Source of the DNA: Sabethes cyaneus
Lineage: Eukaryota > Arthropoda > Insecta > Diptera > Culicidae
Reading direction: 5' to 3'
Assembly: GCF_943734655.1 (NCBI RefSeq)
Contig: NC_071355.1
Location: forward strand, 224,692,527 to 224,756,526
Length of the DNA: 64,000 nucleotides
In this document: one piece after another, positions 33,881 to 46,240 of the stretch
Numbering within the stretch: the stretch's first letter is position 1
How the letters are laid out: each line of letters begins with the position of its first letter
Notes under the pieces: generated by a model
What the model was told of the DNA's origin: nothing
Seen by the model: the letters and a program-made list of their open reading frames with translations, nothing else
The model's database searches: none
Translations under genes and position numbers: made by a program

Positions 33881-35433
33881 TTGAACAACCAACGAAGGCC
33901 AATATTCAACAGGCAACCCTAATGAGGCCGATGACTTCGAAGCAGACTACGTAAGATTCAAATGAGAACCGGTGGAAATCATTCAATATACTGGCGTTAA
34001 TTTATTAATTACCCAATTAAGAGTTATTGTAGAAATTTATAGACCAAGACAAGAGTCATATTGTATAAAATCACGCGAATTTTTAGCGTCGTTTCGTATG
34101 TATCGTATACATAGATATATAGATAGACACAGATAGACATAGATCAACGTAACAAGTAAATGAATAATGGAGAAGCAAACAAATGTTTATTAAATTAAAT
34201 GTCTGTCGACGCACGTCGACGAGGGGATTTATCTATAACTTCGGTGCCTCTGGATGACTCAATATTATGGTTTGTGTTGTTTTTTTCATACAGTTATCCT
34301 GAAAATAGAATATCCGCTTGCGGATTGTCCTACTAACCGGTGTATCACAAAGTATGATTAACTCGGCATCATGAATAAATATAGAATAGAACGGACTTAA
34401 TTCCTTATAAATTGAACATCACGTCGAACTAAACACACTAAACGTACGATCCCATAACAAAACCAATCTAATCCGAAAATGATTGTCAATCAATTTCCGA
34501 GCTACATTTTAAACCCCAAGCAATCACGTGACAATCCCATCTGGAGTTTTCATAATACGAGTGAGAAAAAGTAAACTCAAACATCACCCATGGGGTGCGG
34601 TACTGCGACCGACGCCTTGCCAATGGGGCAATGCCGTAACTTTAAATTGTCACCAGCTTGTTATCGGCTCAGTGGCGCGATCCTTTGAAAATTCCGGATA
34701 CAATTTGCCTTGTCACCAGCACCCGCGTACATCACGCAGAGACACGCTGCGCTGCTGGCTGCTGGAGTTGAACCGGACCGGCGCTCTGCGATGCTGCTGG
34801 TGACTGAGAACCCGTACCGCGAATCGGAAAATATTATAAGCTTTTCCGTTCGGTAGTAGCACAACAAAAAAAAATAAAAAAAGAATAATAATCGCTTCCA
34901 ATTCAGTTCAGCCCTGCAGATTTTTTCCGCTCCGTACAAGGCACAGTGTGATAAAATTGGTTAAAAACCTAGACCAAAATCAATATCTGTTAAAATTTGA
35001 CCAAGCTTAGCAGCTGTATGTCAATAGAACTTTTCAAAAATGATTTGGTGGATCAGTGAGATTAATATAATAATATCAGTATGATTTATATAACTAGTGT
35101 TTGTACGTTCATAAAGTATATATCGTGAAACACTTTCTAGAAAATTTAAATAGATCAATTAAACATAATAAACATTAATACAAAGAATTTGATAATTGAG
35201 ATTAAGAAAACAGTAAAGAAAAAGTTTAAAATATTCTACAATTTATTTCACTGTGCGACGAAGAAGACTTTCGACGGGGTTGTCTGCCAGAAGCCAGCCA
35301 ACCAGCCTGCCAGCCTGTCAGCCAGGCACCGCCAGCCAATCATTGTCACCGCAGAGTCTTCTTCGTCTCGATCGTCGTCACCCGACGCGTCGCTTTTGGG
35401 TTTGGTCGGAAAATCTGTTGTAGGCATACTTAC
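33881..35433 (-). other. CadN intron between 35.4-kb and 22.8-kb exons, right part
   Basis: No supported gene or element. 34560-34800 is GC-richer with no recognisable frame. The donor GTAAGT of the 35.4-kb exon is at 35433-35428. Confidence 0.5.
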
Positions 35434-35549
35434 TCGCTTTCTCGTCTCGTAATCCAGGGCGCCAGCGACGTAGATAGCACCCGTCATGTTCTTCACCGCG
35501 AAGGCACCGCCTATGTTACCGCTTGTGATCTCGTATCGAATACGCGAGG
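35434..35549 (-). CDS. CadN: N-cadherin-type protein, constitutive exon before the alternative pair
   Basis: A 116-nt exon entering in phase 1 (first two bases CC complete a Ser codon with the T from the previous exon) and leaving in phase 0. It encodes (S)SRIRYEITSGNIGGAFAV and then VKNMTGAIYVAGALDYETRKR, the middle strands of a cadherin repeat; ALDYE corresponds to the calcium-binding LDRE motif. The acceptor is preceded by an excellent pyrimidine tract (tttctttctttctcccccacag in minus sense), the donor is a perfect GTAAGT. The next residue is the Tyr that starts both alternative exons. N-glycosylation sequon NMT is present. Confidence 0.93.
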
Positions 35550-36949
35550 CTGTGGGGGAGAAAGAAAGAAAAAACCGAAACGAAAACTTGAGTCAGTTTT
35601 GACGCAAAGCAAAGAGCTGGCATATATTGTCATCGTCCCCTGACAGGATGTCACACGCGGATCGTAATGGCCTGCCGGTCTCGAAATGCCCACGAACGTG
35701 CGTGCAAAAAAGTATTGCTTCCTGAAATCTAATTCCGTCAATCAAACCGAAAACGTTCACTTCCGGCAAAGCCGTGATAAGAAGTGGCATCGTTTGGAGA
35801 TGGCATATTGGGAGTGATTCATACCGAATGGCGCGAAAGCTGGCAGGAAAAGTATCGTAGAAACGATTATCCAGTGACGTGGTTTGTTATCTTCCCGCCC
35901 GAAATGGCAATTCAAGCTTGCGGCACAAAGCTCGTGATGAACAGCCCCGCGAGTATGGCACAATTTCACAAAGCAATGCATGTCTTTGTTGCTCCAAATG
36001 CAAAGGACACACATGGATGGTTCTTTTTTTTACGAAAACCCGAGTGTCGCAACCGTGTGTGTCGTGAAAGCACCATCACCACATGTCGTCCCAGCGGAAA
36101 AAGAAACGGCCCCCGGTGAGGTGAAAAAGAAAAAAGCGCAAACGGGTGAAATATGTTGCCACATAAACTCCTTTGATGTTGTATCGTTGAAGAATCGTTT
36201 CTACCGTTCGTTGCTACCACCGCCGCTACTGCTCTGTGGGTGCGGAAAGTAGGACCAAAAGAAATGTCCTGACCTTGCTGCGGGCCATTTCCGTCGGTCG
36301 GAATAATGTTGTAAAACCTCTTTTATGGGGTTTCTGAAATGCTATATGTACCGCGGCGCGTTACATATCGCATAAATTTGCACGTTAGCTTCAGTCGTCT
36401 CGTAAATTGTGTGTTTACTCGAGCGCTTTTGCGGTTTGCCGGAGCATCCAAACGCCGGGAGGTTGCTTTTCGTCGAGATGATAAAACGAATTAGAAGGCA
36501 AAGTTTCCCCGATGGCAACTGTGGTGGTGGTGCGGTGTGGTAGGGAGGGAGGGGGGTTTCGATTAACTTTCGACTGATGGCGTTATAATATTGTCTGTAG
36601 TTCAAAAGACCAAAATTGGAATGGTTTTCATCACAGATTGAGTTTTCCCATCGGTTCCAATGCTGCGATACACTTTGACTTTGTAACAATTTGGGGGACG
36701 CTGATATCGGAAAATTTCTTAACAATTGCTACAAATAATCCATTACCACGTGAATTTTTGTCTATTTACCGTATTAGAACATATGGCAAATCGATCCCAA
36801 CTACTATCTCAAAGTCATATCTAGCAGGATGCTCAGATGGATAGCTCAGACTCCTAAAAGTGTGACACCAGCAATTTGATAAGCAAAATTGATGTGTTTG
36901 AAGCAACGTAATCGTAATAAAACGTAATCACAACACCTTCATTTACACA
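35550..36949 (-). other. CadN intron 5' of the 35.4-kb exon
   Basis: Relatively GC-rich up to 36560 with no recognisable coding signature; many overlapping short ORFs lack domains. No terminal repeats seen. Confidence 0.45.
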
Positions 36950-37440
36950 TATCAATCATTGATTGCAGACGGTCACAATCCTCAATAGAACGTGTAACAA
37001 AACATAGCTTTAGACCATGAGCATAAAAAATTTACAGTCGTTCTCAAATAAAAGGGCACCATCATTAAAAAATAGGATGAAAAACAATGGACCTAAGTTG
37101 CTTCCTTGAGCACCGTCTGAAACACTGCTAAATAGATTATATGTATAGGAATCGATTTCATCTCACAATCCAAAAGATGAAACAGTAGGGCTAGTGCTAC
37201 GGTTCTATTGACTCTAACTCTTTGTTAGACCAGAGTCGTGCCTCGAGACAAGCCCCAGGAAAATTATACATAGCAGTAGAGTACAGTAAATCAATAGCCA
37301 TTGACCAGCCGGACATAAAACCATGTTGGTCAAAGAATATGTAATTTTTGGTTTGTTCTAAAAGTACGCCACTTACAATAATCTTCAAAAGAATTGATGC
37401 AGCAGTAAAACTGATTATACCATGAAAATTTTTCACGTTT
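36950..37440 (-). pseudogene. Jockey-type reverse transcriptase fragment
   Basis: Minus strand pieces: a motif like KIIVSGVLLEQTK and FFDQHGFMSGWSMAIDLL (37395-37280), then QGSNLGPLFFILFFNDGALL (about 37105-37045) and FFMLMV in place of the YADD block. This is the order RT motif 2-5 in ORF2, with frameshifts. Probably an independent copy from the adjacent 37555-38475 fragment. Confidence 0.65.
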
Positions 37441-37554
37441 CTGTGATCGATAATTTTAAGTATGAACTGAAATGAAAAGAATGTTGAAAATATATTTCGT
37501 GTTTGTATTTGTTCAAAGATTTATCTGACGCTGGTGTCTACATACATGGATAAA

Positions 37555-38475
37555 AATACTAACTTAATAACTTATCTAAAAGCACTTGAGAGTAGCAATC
37601 CTTGCTTAAAATTATTACACGCAACAAAAAACTCATAATAATTGAAGGTATCACTAATAAACAAACAACACATAACACGAATGGGTTCAGTTTGGCCCTA
37701 TTTGGTACGCATGAAGTCCGGTAAAATAAAATCTCTATTTCGTAGAAGGTGTGTGACGGCACTGATATTGATTTGAGCCGAGCTGGTGGGACAATCCAAT
37801 TTGCCGACTAAAACCTTCACAAAGAAGAGAACCCTTTCTATTTTCGTTTTCTTTTCAACGTACGTGTCCATGTTCAACAAACGACAGTGGTCTTGATACC
37901 GAGATAAATTTTATGCGTTTCTCCAATGAAGAAACATAAACGCATATCGAATGAACTTTGATTGAACGGCTTCCAATCCTGAGGACCAAATACCTGTGTA
38001 AGAATTCCAAACACAGCTGTATATTCATTTATGGACCACACGAGAGAATAGTAAAGAATGTGCAGGCATCCATATTGCCCTAAATTCATTGGTGACTTGA
38101 ATGATAAAGCCGAAATTGTATGAGTAATGTTCACGGAAGGAGAGTTTGTCGTTCAAGGTCTACACCGATGTCTTTGATATCGGAGACTCTTTCTAGCAAC
38201 TCGCCGTCAATGGTTGTCGGAACATTTTTTGGCTATTAAATGACTGCGAGCATTTACGCATACTGATGATAAGCTCATTGGTTTTGCACCAGTTGACAAA
38301 GATATTGAAAAGCCGTTGGAGTTTGCGATAATCTTTCGAATGGACTTGACAACGAGAAAAGCTTCAAATCATCCGCATTCAAAAGTCTGCATCCTAAAGA
38401 TAGTACTTTCCAAACATTATTGAAGAAAAATGCAAAAGCAAAGGTTCAAGATTGCTTCCTTGTGGGACGCACGAT
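37555..38475 (-). pseudogene. 3' part of a Jockey-clade ORF2
   Basis: Minus strand reads, with interruptions, a segment after the RT active site (SHKEAILNLC, LVVKSIRK, MFRQPLTA, ESPISKTSV; 38465-38150), then VGKLDCPTSSAQINISAVTHLL and RNRDFILPDF, a run equivalent to NEPI-x-x-MC-x-LF at 37690-37650, then an end near 37555. The C-terminal layout is that of Jockey-clade ORF2 proteins. Stops and frameshifts make it inactive. Confidence 0.65.
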
Positions 38476-38477
38476 CG

Positions 38478-38481
<4 letters not shown>

Positions 38482-38541
<60 letters not shown>
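38482..38541. repeat. (GT)n microsatellite
   Basis: About 30 uninterrupted dinucleotides. On the CadN sense strand it is (CA)n, a binding sequence for hnRNP L-like splicing factors in other animals; a role here is untested. Confidence 0.95.
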
Positions 38542-38542
<1 letters not shown>

Positions 38543-38718
38543 ATATTATCACTATGACCACCATTTTGATCTATAGTGATCTTATCCAGGTGTTGTTCCG
38601 CACTTCGTTGTTATTGCAGTATCGCTATAGAGTGAGCGAATTGCTTATTATCCGTGCTTAATGTGTCGGTGTGTTTTCACCCCTTTTTCCCTCTACGCTT
38701 CTTACTACTTTTCAACCA

Positions 38719-39190
38719 ATCTAACTCTAGAGCCAGGAAGTGCGGAGACTAGTTACAATTTGTCCTTGGACAAGAGGCTTCATTCGCACCTCGAGCAAGT
38801 ATCATTCTTATAACCAGTCCCGGCTAAAGGCTTCATGGTCGGTAAAGCAGAGTTCAGCACAGAGTGAGGGTGTGTATGTGTGTATGTATGTGTTCCTTAC
38901 TACTTATGCATTACCAATCTCGTTCCTATAACCAGGAAGCGGAACAAGCTATAATTTGCCCTTGAACAAGAGGCTTCATTCGCACCTCAAGCAAGTACCA
39001 CTCTTATAACTTGCCCTGGCAAGAGGCTTTCATTGTTAGTAAATGCAGAATGCAGCAGGAAGGATGTGGAGGGGCCTGAGAATAAACCCATGCTAAAGTC
39101 ACTTAACATTGAATGGCCTGATTCTACTAAGATTCGAACCCACGACCACTCGTTTGTCAAGGCAGACTCGGGCCCGATCGATTACGTATG
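38719..39190 (-). mobile_element. tRNA-derived SINE-like element with duplicated tail
   Basis: On the minus strand a tRNA-like B-box (gtgggttcgaatctta, near 39128-39143) is followed leftward by a body (tcaggccattc, gggtttattc) and then a ~196-bp tail unit present twice (aagaggcttcattcgcacct at 38772 and 38968). The opposite-strand copy at 60905-61225 shares head and body in the same order. Confidence 0.65.
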
Positions 39191-39642
39191 TGCTTGTGAA
39201 AATATATCACAGAAGATCCGCTGAAACTAATATAAAATGATATAATATTGCTGCAGGAATTTTTAGCAATCAGTTTCTAAGAACATTCCCTCAGTTAGAA
39301 CAGTAAATACCCCAATTGGGGAGTCAGAAGCATCGTGCTTTGCTCTAGGGTGTGAGAATGGAAACCCCATCGCACGCTAAGGCTTTCCCGATTTGTCCAC
39401 CAGAGGAGCTTGTCTAGGAACTGGCACAATCGGGGCAATGGGTCGTGCTGAATTTCTATAAAATACCACAGTATCCTTGGGAGTTGCATCATAGCGAGTA
39501 GTGTCCCTTTAAGTACAGCATACATCCTTGCTTCATACTAAATGCTGCATTTGTAGGCTCTTGTCATGGTAAGTTTATATAAATGGTACTGGTTTGAGGC
39601 GAGTAATGAAACTTCTATTTATCCATAGGCAAATTATAACAA

Positions 39643-39850
39643 TAGCTGGTTCTAGGAACGAGATTGGCGAGGTAAAGTAGTAAGGAAAAAAACACATACA
39701 CACCTTCCCTTTGTGCTGTACTCTGCTTTACTAACGATGAAGCCTAGTTATAAGCTAGTTATAAGAATGGTACTGAGTAAGGTAGAGTGGAAAGAAAAAG
39801 GTGAAAAAACACCGATGCTTGAGCACGACCGGCAATGAAGGCACGAACAA
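39643..39850. repeat. Inverted fragment of the SINE tail
   Basis: The segment 39643-39700 (gttctaggaacgagattgg, tagtaaggaa, acacatac) is the approximate reverse complement of 38880-38935. Two short tail fragments in the same orientation follow. Confidence 0.5.
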
Positions 39851-39944
39851 AAACAACAAAGTGCGGAATACAGAAAAATGCATACAGAGGAATTAATTAT
39901 GACGTATTGTGATATCAAAATATCGGTCGCTCGTGGTAATATGT

Positions 39945-40283
39945 TCACAAAAAAAATTTCGGCTCAAATTTGCAACAGGCGTTACAATCGTTAATTTGAC
40001 ACCATTCAGCAAAGACTTCCAGCTGTTCGTGCAGAAAAAGTACGTCTTTGTGCTTCAGTATCGTATAGTAAAGTTTTAAGCCGTCAGTGTACGAAAGTTG
40101 CATACATTTTATGATGAAATTGACATCATTCATAAGTAGCGGGAATAAAAATGGCTCTAGGTGGCTTCCTTGTGGAACACCAGAATAAACTGGAAATGAC
40201 GTTGAAATGTGATCAGCGATTCTGACAGACATGCTGCGACCGCTTAGGTAAGATTGAAGCCAGAGAAGCAAACGTTTATTCAT
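39945..40283 (-). pseudogene. Non-LTR reverse transcriptase fragment
   Basis: An uninterrupted 112-codon frame encodes WLQSYLSGRSMSVRI, FPVYSGVPQGSHLEPFLFPL, then LSYTDGLKLYYTI where functional enzymes have YADDLKLY, then FAEWCQINDCN. It matches RT motifs 4-6 of Jockey-type elements. The loss of one catalytic Asp (DD to DG) and truncation at both ends indicate a dead fragment. Confidence 0.85.
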
Positions 40284-40330
40284 ATCAAGTCAATTTAGTT
40301 TACGAATTGAAATTTGTCGGCGAATTGAAA

Positions 40331-40423
40331 TCAGTTGGTACCCAAATATTTTTGCAATTAAACTACCACCGCATCCTTATAAAATATTGTCTCACATCTA
40401 ATTTTGTTCCTCCAGTTTTAACT
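40331..40423. repeat. Dispersed repeat, copy 2
   Basis: Matches 15597-15686. Confidence 0.6.
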
Positions 40424-43142
40424 TTTTGGTAAAGTGAAGGAGTTTCTGATGCAAAGAATGATTCCTCCTGTTCTTCAATTCTTCTGTTAATGGTAATGGT
40501 AGAAATCGATCAATGAAGATAATTAGTTTTGGAGTAATAACAACTTAGTTTTGGCGCTAGCATGATCTATTAGTAACGTCTTCATTTCTGTAATTTGAGA
40601 TGGTTACGAAGATCGTCACCGTAAATAACTTCATAGTATGAGTGGCAGAAAATAGGGACACACATCCCAGTAAACCATTTGGTTTGTATATCTCAATTAC
40701 AACTGAGATATATGAAATCATACCTGAACGAAAAAGTTATATTTCACGCCATATAAGAACATATATGTACCAAAGTGGAGGCGATATACGTGCGAAAATT
40801 TTGACAACTATTTGTAATTCTATTTTGCGTAGTTTTATAACACGCAACTAAATACTCCTGAATATATGATTAAGATATAATCAAATATTGCAATCGTCTA
40901 TACTGCTTTATAATTCACAGTCATGAATTGTATATGAAGACACGCACGACTGCAAAACAACTTATTGTTCACTTCGGTTTGACATGCTCTAATCATTATA
41001 CAATTCCAATGTGAAATTGACATGAAAACGATTTAATGTGAACTTTCTATTACGATTTTGTGTTATCTGGGACAATTCTTTAACAGAGCCTTTGGTGCGT
41101 TTGAGTTTCTGTCTTTTACATTTTCGCTGCTCACCCTATCGACCGAATATGACCAGTTGAACTAGAAAAAGTAGGTTATGAAACTTCCATGAAATGGCAT
41201 TCAACAAACAGAGCGCTTGAATAATCAAACCTCTCGCTCTAGAATCATGCATCAACTTTTGCTTCAATCTGTCCCCGTATTGGATCGGTTAGAAACCCGA
41301 TGTGATTCCGGTCCGCAGTGCCGCCCGCAGTTTATTCACTACGGATATCCGTCCGCTGTCCGTCACTCCGCCGTCACTGACTACTGGTGGGGAACTGGAT
41401 TTGTTGCGAGATCTGTCTGTTGATGGCAGCAACGTGTGTCGGCACAAGTGGGGAAACGCTATAGTTGTTGCCTGAGAGATCGTTTGTCCTCCCGGACAGA
41501 CGACCCTCGATGGAATGGCACCGTACATCCTCTGCAAACACCGGAGACGATAAATCCACACCCCATTATCATACGGACGCGCATTTCGAATAACGCTGCA
41601 TGGTGGTGGGCTGCAAAAACCCCGGGATACGAACCGGAAGGAAGGAACAACGCACAGGATCTTATCCCCGGCAGTTCGGGTTTGTCAACAGTTTGAATTG
41701 TGATGACCCCTTCCGACGGAAGCGTGAGAGTGCAGGGTTTGTTTGATTATATTTTGACTTTCTTCAATCAACATATACATTTGCTGGTGATGGCCCTCGT
41801 TTGCCGAAACTGTGTGTGTATTTCAAATGTATATGCGGCGAGTGAAATTGAAAAGTCACCCTCAGCCAAAAAAACGATTGGCTGGTTGATGATTATCACA
41901 TAGCTGTGGCTGTGGCATTGCGACATCAACCGAACGAGCGGTTGATGTTCCAATTTTAGAAAGCATAAATGTCAACAAAAATTTATCTTTCCTCGAGAGT
42001 GCATCCTCCCGTTTGCTGCTGATGCCGTCCTTCTGATGTACACATCTTGTGGTTTTTATTCCAATTTCAATCTAATACCGTGGTGGCAGACAAAGCAAAA
42101 CCCTAGATGAAGCGCCGGATGTTGGCCTGGGCCCGAGGCCGGAAACATTTGACTTGTGGACAAAAGACCCGGTGCGGTTTAGAAAATGCATCCGAGGCGT
42201 TTCCCATCCGGCATCCCATCGGTCGTCAGCGTGCTGTGTCCTGCTGTAGAAGACACCGAACATCACAGCACAGCAGCGTGTGGCTTGCTGCTTTGTGACC
42301 TCTCCTCATGTCGTCGGGATTTACGCCATTAAAACAAAGGATTTGTTGCTTTTGCGGAGCAAAATGCATTAGTTGCTGCCGGTCAACAGTGCTGCGCGCA
42401 AGAGGGGAAAATTTGTTTTTAAGGAAAAATAATGGCTTGCCACACTGCACGGGATTGGAACACAATCACCGCCGAATGTGTCTGTTATAATGGATTTTTA
42501 GTGGAATCGCGTCTTCAACGTTTGGATGCTTACAGTACATTCGTTGTTTTTTCGGCTTAGGGAGTGAGTAGAATGATGTTATCAAAAACTTTTGTTTTAT
42601 ATTTTTAGACACAATCAACCAATTATTCCTTTTGAATTTTTTTCTGTATAAAAATCATTTTTTACATTGAAAGAAAAACCTATATGTACGACGTAACTAG
42701 AGTTTTTACCAGCGCTTTAGTAAAAGAATAATGGGAGAGCAAGAAAGCGATTTCGTAAAATTAATCCTAGCCGTACATAATTGAATTGACATCAATGGGA
42801 ATGGGATGGGAATGGGATAGAATAACAAAACCAAGGCGCCTCGCATTCGAATCACGTCGTTTAACAAAAAGTTCTTATCTAGTAGTCACCCTTCACCAGT
42901 GGGAAACGATGATGCAGATAAGAATAAATTAGAAGTTGCTACCTTCTAGAAATTCAATAATCCCAAAGTGGAAGTAGAAAGTTGAGCTAATTTTAAGCAA
43001 TTGACTGCTGTTGTGATAATTTTCTTCTTCAAATTATCACGAAATGCAAATTGAGCTTGAACATAATCGATGGTGATCGATAGTTTTAGTGGGTTCCAAT
43101 GATACGTTTTAGTTTCAATGCTGTAGATACAAAAAAACTTAC
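40424..43142 (-). other. CadN intron 3' of the 43.1-kb exon
   Basis: Includes a GC-richer tract (41250-42490) with many short overlapping ORFs but no recognisable domain in any frame; codon-like bias is absent on reading. No element ends recognised. Donor GTAAGT of the 43.1-kb exon lies at 43142-43137. Confidence 0.45.
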
Positions 43143-43286
43143 ATTCATCGTGATCTTTGGCGGTGACAGTGAGTACGGTGTGCTGGATGTCCTCATTTTC
43201 GTCGACCTCCGCCTCATACAGAGCCTTGTCGAAGTACGGTGGATTGTCATTCTTGTCAGCGATTCCAATACGGATGAATTTGGTAA
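43143..43286 (-). CDS. CadN: N-cadherin-type protein, most upstream exon in the window
   Basis: A 144-nt exon that enters with two bases of a split codon and leaves with a single T. It encodes 47 full residues, from TKFIRIGIADKNDNPPYF to LTVTAKDHDE. DKNDNPP is the inter-repeat calcium-binding linker and AKDHDE the acidic cluster near the start of the next repeat. The split Ser codon (T + CC) joins it to the 35.4-kb exon. Acceptor: a long T-rich tract then ccgcag; donor: GTAAGT. Upstream exons lie beyond the right edge. The gene encodes a large extracellular-domain neuronal cadherin; the window holds only about two of its repeats. Confidence 0.93.
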
Positions 43287-43849
43287 CTGCGGAAATGAGA
43301 AAAAAAATAAGATGTTAGTTAGTGCTAATAAATCTCAGTAATGAATTAGTCAAGGATGAATAAGATATGAGTCACAAGATTCATAAAATTCAATTTCAAT
43401 ATCAATAGATTAATAGATATCAATAGAATGATTAAAGGTTTAAGATATCAATACAGCAATTCAATATAATAAATTAGACACGAACATATGGTTTACATAG
43501 CACTATGTTTTGGTTGAAAGCCCTGAATCAGGAAACTTATTTTCACGACTTTGACCCATATATAGCTAAGCATATATAGCGAGAAAACAAATAGCAAGAA
43601 ATTAATATTATATTTTTCTTAAACAAACGAAACTATTATTATTTGTTCATTCGCATTATAACATTTTACCAAATTTGTGAGAGGCGAGTAGCAAATTCTT
43701 CAAATGGTTTTCGACACCAAGTTATGAAATTATTAATAAAACTTAGAGATCTCTACAACTTTCTAGTTCTCTCTACAACTAGTAGTTCTAAAACTGCATA
43801 GTAGCTCACTCTTCAGAAGTAAGGTGATAAAAACAAGCAGTTTTATTAC

Positions 43850-44110
43850 GCTCTGCTGAAAGCCGCAATAAAACCGATTATGTTTTTTGCTGCTTGACAG
43901 CAACCACCATTACCTAATGATCACTGTTAGATTATCCCGATCAATTTGGTTTTTGAATAAAATATCCGAAAAAAAATAAATAATTTTCAGCAGTTTCCGA
44001 AGTTGCGCAGCACATACAGATTTAGTTTTATCGTGATATTAAAACGATAGGTGACTAAAGTGAACGCGTCGTCGAAATTTCACAATTTTCAAAAACCAGT
44101 TGTTTAGCCT
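43850..44110. repeat. Dispersed repeat, uninterrupted copy
   Basis: Motifs gctgaaagccgcaataaaacc, gattat, atcaatttggttt, aataaaatatc, cagcagt, cgaaatt occur in the same order in the split copy at 44813-45610. AT-rich, non-coding. Confidence 0.6.
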
Positions 44111-44212
44111 AAATAAATATATTCGAATAATCAATCTCTCTTTCTACCAAAATCATTTTAGTTGCATTCGTGACATGAGAATTGATTGATTAAAATATTA
44201 ATACTGTATTAA

Positions 44213-44406
44213 GGGGAATGTCGTCGTGGTTGGGCCATCTTTTGGTCCACAAATTTCATTTCAAAAGAAACTTTGGAAATTTAACAAAGGTCTTATTAAT
44301 AGTTCGTATTTAGACCTTTGTATTTAGACCTTTGATAAATTTCCAAAACTTCTTTTAAAATGGAATTCATGGACCAAAAGACGGCCCAACCACGACGACA
44401 TTCCCC
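44213..44406. mobile_element. Near-palindromic MITE (long hairpin)
   Basis: The two halves are inverted copies: ggggaatgtcgtcgtggttg (44213) against its exact complement ending at 44406, and the match continues with a handful of mismatches for about 75-85 bp per arm around a short centre. No ORF. The flanks (tattaa and aaatat) do not give a clear target duplication. Confidence 0.85.
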
Positions 44407-44812
44407 AAATATTGCAACTCACACTTTGTTTCATTGAATTTTTTTGGGCCAAAAAAACTAGAATATAACAATATGGCCTAACAAAACTCTAATATTCTTC
44501 ATAATAGCAGCAATAGACCTGTTTGATCAGGATGTTATCATTTCAGTAGCACTATGAAGCTAACAAATTTATTGTGGTTTTACAAGCTACCACAATAAGA
44601 TCAATTTGCATTGGTACGCCATTGTATTGCTACGCTTTCTCGTAGAAACATTTTTAGTAAGTTTATAAGAGAAGTGGCGTGGTAATATAAGCAATTACAA
44701 TAAATTTGGTTCATTAACAGTTTTATTATGGTTATATAGCAGGCTATAAGTATTTTTTGACTTCTTGGTATCATCTTGGTATTGCGTAATGCCATAATAA
44801 AGCCAGAGGTAA

Positions 44813-45610
44813 TAATAAAACTTTTCAGCTTCAGTAATCTTATGACACTCTGCGGAAAGCAGCAATAAAACCGATTATGCTTTTCGATACTTGACAACTA
44901 TCGTTATAGCTTAAGCTATTAGCATAAGCATTCGCATAGAATACCGCCCGTATGCTGCTACTCCGTTATTGACCAGAATCGATGAAAATTGCAAAATGAT
45001 GGCTGCTAAAAGCATACTTGGGACAGCACGCTATTCCTCATTGTGCAACCCTGCATGCCGTCCGGCCACGCCCGAATGCGGGGCCTAGTGAGATGGGAAG
45101 GAATGTTAGCCCAATAATTGTTGCTACTAAAGACCAGAGAATCCTCTGCATCTTCACAAGTATTTCGGGGAAGCAAATGTTGTTACTAACAACTTGTTAG
45201 TAGATGGACGGAGCTAGATGGATAATGTAAGTATGTAAGCACCAGTTGTATGAGACTAATTTGGATATTCGAAATTTTTTTTTGTTAAGGGAGTAATTAT
45301 GAAAATTAAGATATCTGGTCTGGTCTGGTCTTTGGTCTGATAAAAAGCTAAATCACTCCGCCAGCTGTGTTGACTTGAAATTACATCCGTGAGCAAAAAA
45401 GTCAAAGCTTTACTGTCAAGATCATCCTGATCGATTTGGTTTATAGCGACCATAATAAAATATCCCATAGAATAATTAATAGTTTTTCAGCAGTCTCCGT
45501 TGTTTTGCAGCATATGCGCATTAAATTTTATCGCGCATCTTGATATAATAAGTGGATAACATCAACGTGCCATCGAAATTGTGCATTTTAGTTGCTTCCT
45601 GTGACAGGAA
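44813..45610. repeat. Second copy of the 43.85-kb repeat, split by ~470 bp
   Basis: The left portion (44813-44895) and right portion (45370-45610) match 43850-44110 in order; the intervening 44896-45369 is absent there and is therefore an insertion. The insertion has a GC-rich core (45040-45090) and no recognised coding region. Confidence 0.55.
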
Positions 45611-46030
45611 TTCCGATTGATAATAACTTTTCTAAAGCGAGAAAAGTAAATTTAAATCAAGCGAACGTTTACCTTAAACTTCCACTGACTATGATCATGT
45701 AGCAGTCTGCTTTACAACTATCCGAATGTTGTTTTGTACACATTAAAAAATAGAAGGGTCTGTGTCTCCGGATACAAACGTAGGATTGACGTAGAACTAC
45801 GAATGCATATTCCTATAGAAACAGTTCCCCCCCTTAATATTGGTACTATGGACCTCTTTCTATAGATTTCGTATAAAGATATTAAATTTGAACAATGCAA
45901 GGTCGAAGTGTATGCTTCAATTCGATATGTCTATAACAATCCATGTATTCCACTTAAAGATCCCCTTAAATATTTTAAATGATGGAATATTAGAACGGAA
46001 CACTTCAGCTGTAGGGCACTTCCTCAACAC
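45611..46030. other. AT-rich intronic sequence, nothing recognised
   Basis: No domain or repeat structure beyond a possible partial first unit of the tandem that follows. Confidence 0.4.
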
Positions 46031-46033
46031 AGA

Positions 46034-46240
46034 TATCAAATTGGCCTAGGTTTGAAAGTGGTCGTAAGAAATCTTGTTGGGATGAGGGGGTTTCATCACT
46101 TTTTCTGGCGCACTTTCATAACATGGACATCAAATTGGTCTAGATTTAATCGAGGTCGAAAGAAATCTTACTGTGATGAGGGGATTCTGTCACTTTTTCT
46201 GGCGTACCTCCTAAGCAGAAACATCAAATTGGTCCAGGTT
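46034..46240. repeat. ~95-bp tandem repeat, about 2.3 units
   Basis: atcaaattgg recurs at 46034, 46129 and 46223, and cactttttctggcg at 46098 and 46191. Units are around 85% alike by eye. No coding function supported. Confidence 0.7.

Noticed and set aside
39945..40283. A functional reverse-transcriptase gene
   Set aside because: Only RT motifs 4-6 are present and the catalytic DD is DG.
41217..42490. GC-richer block with many overlapping ORFs as a possible extra gene or exon
   Set aside because: No recognisable domain, no consistent frame and no paired splice signals that join it to the CadN exons.
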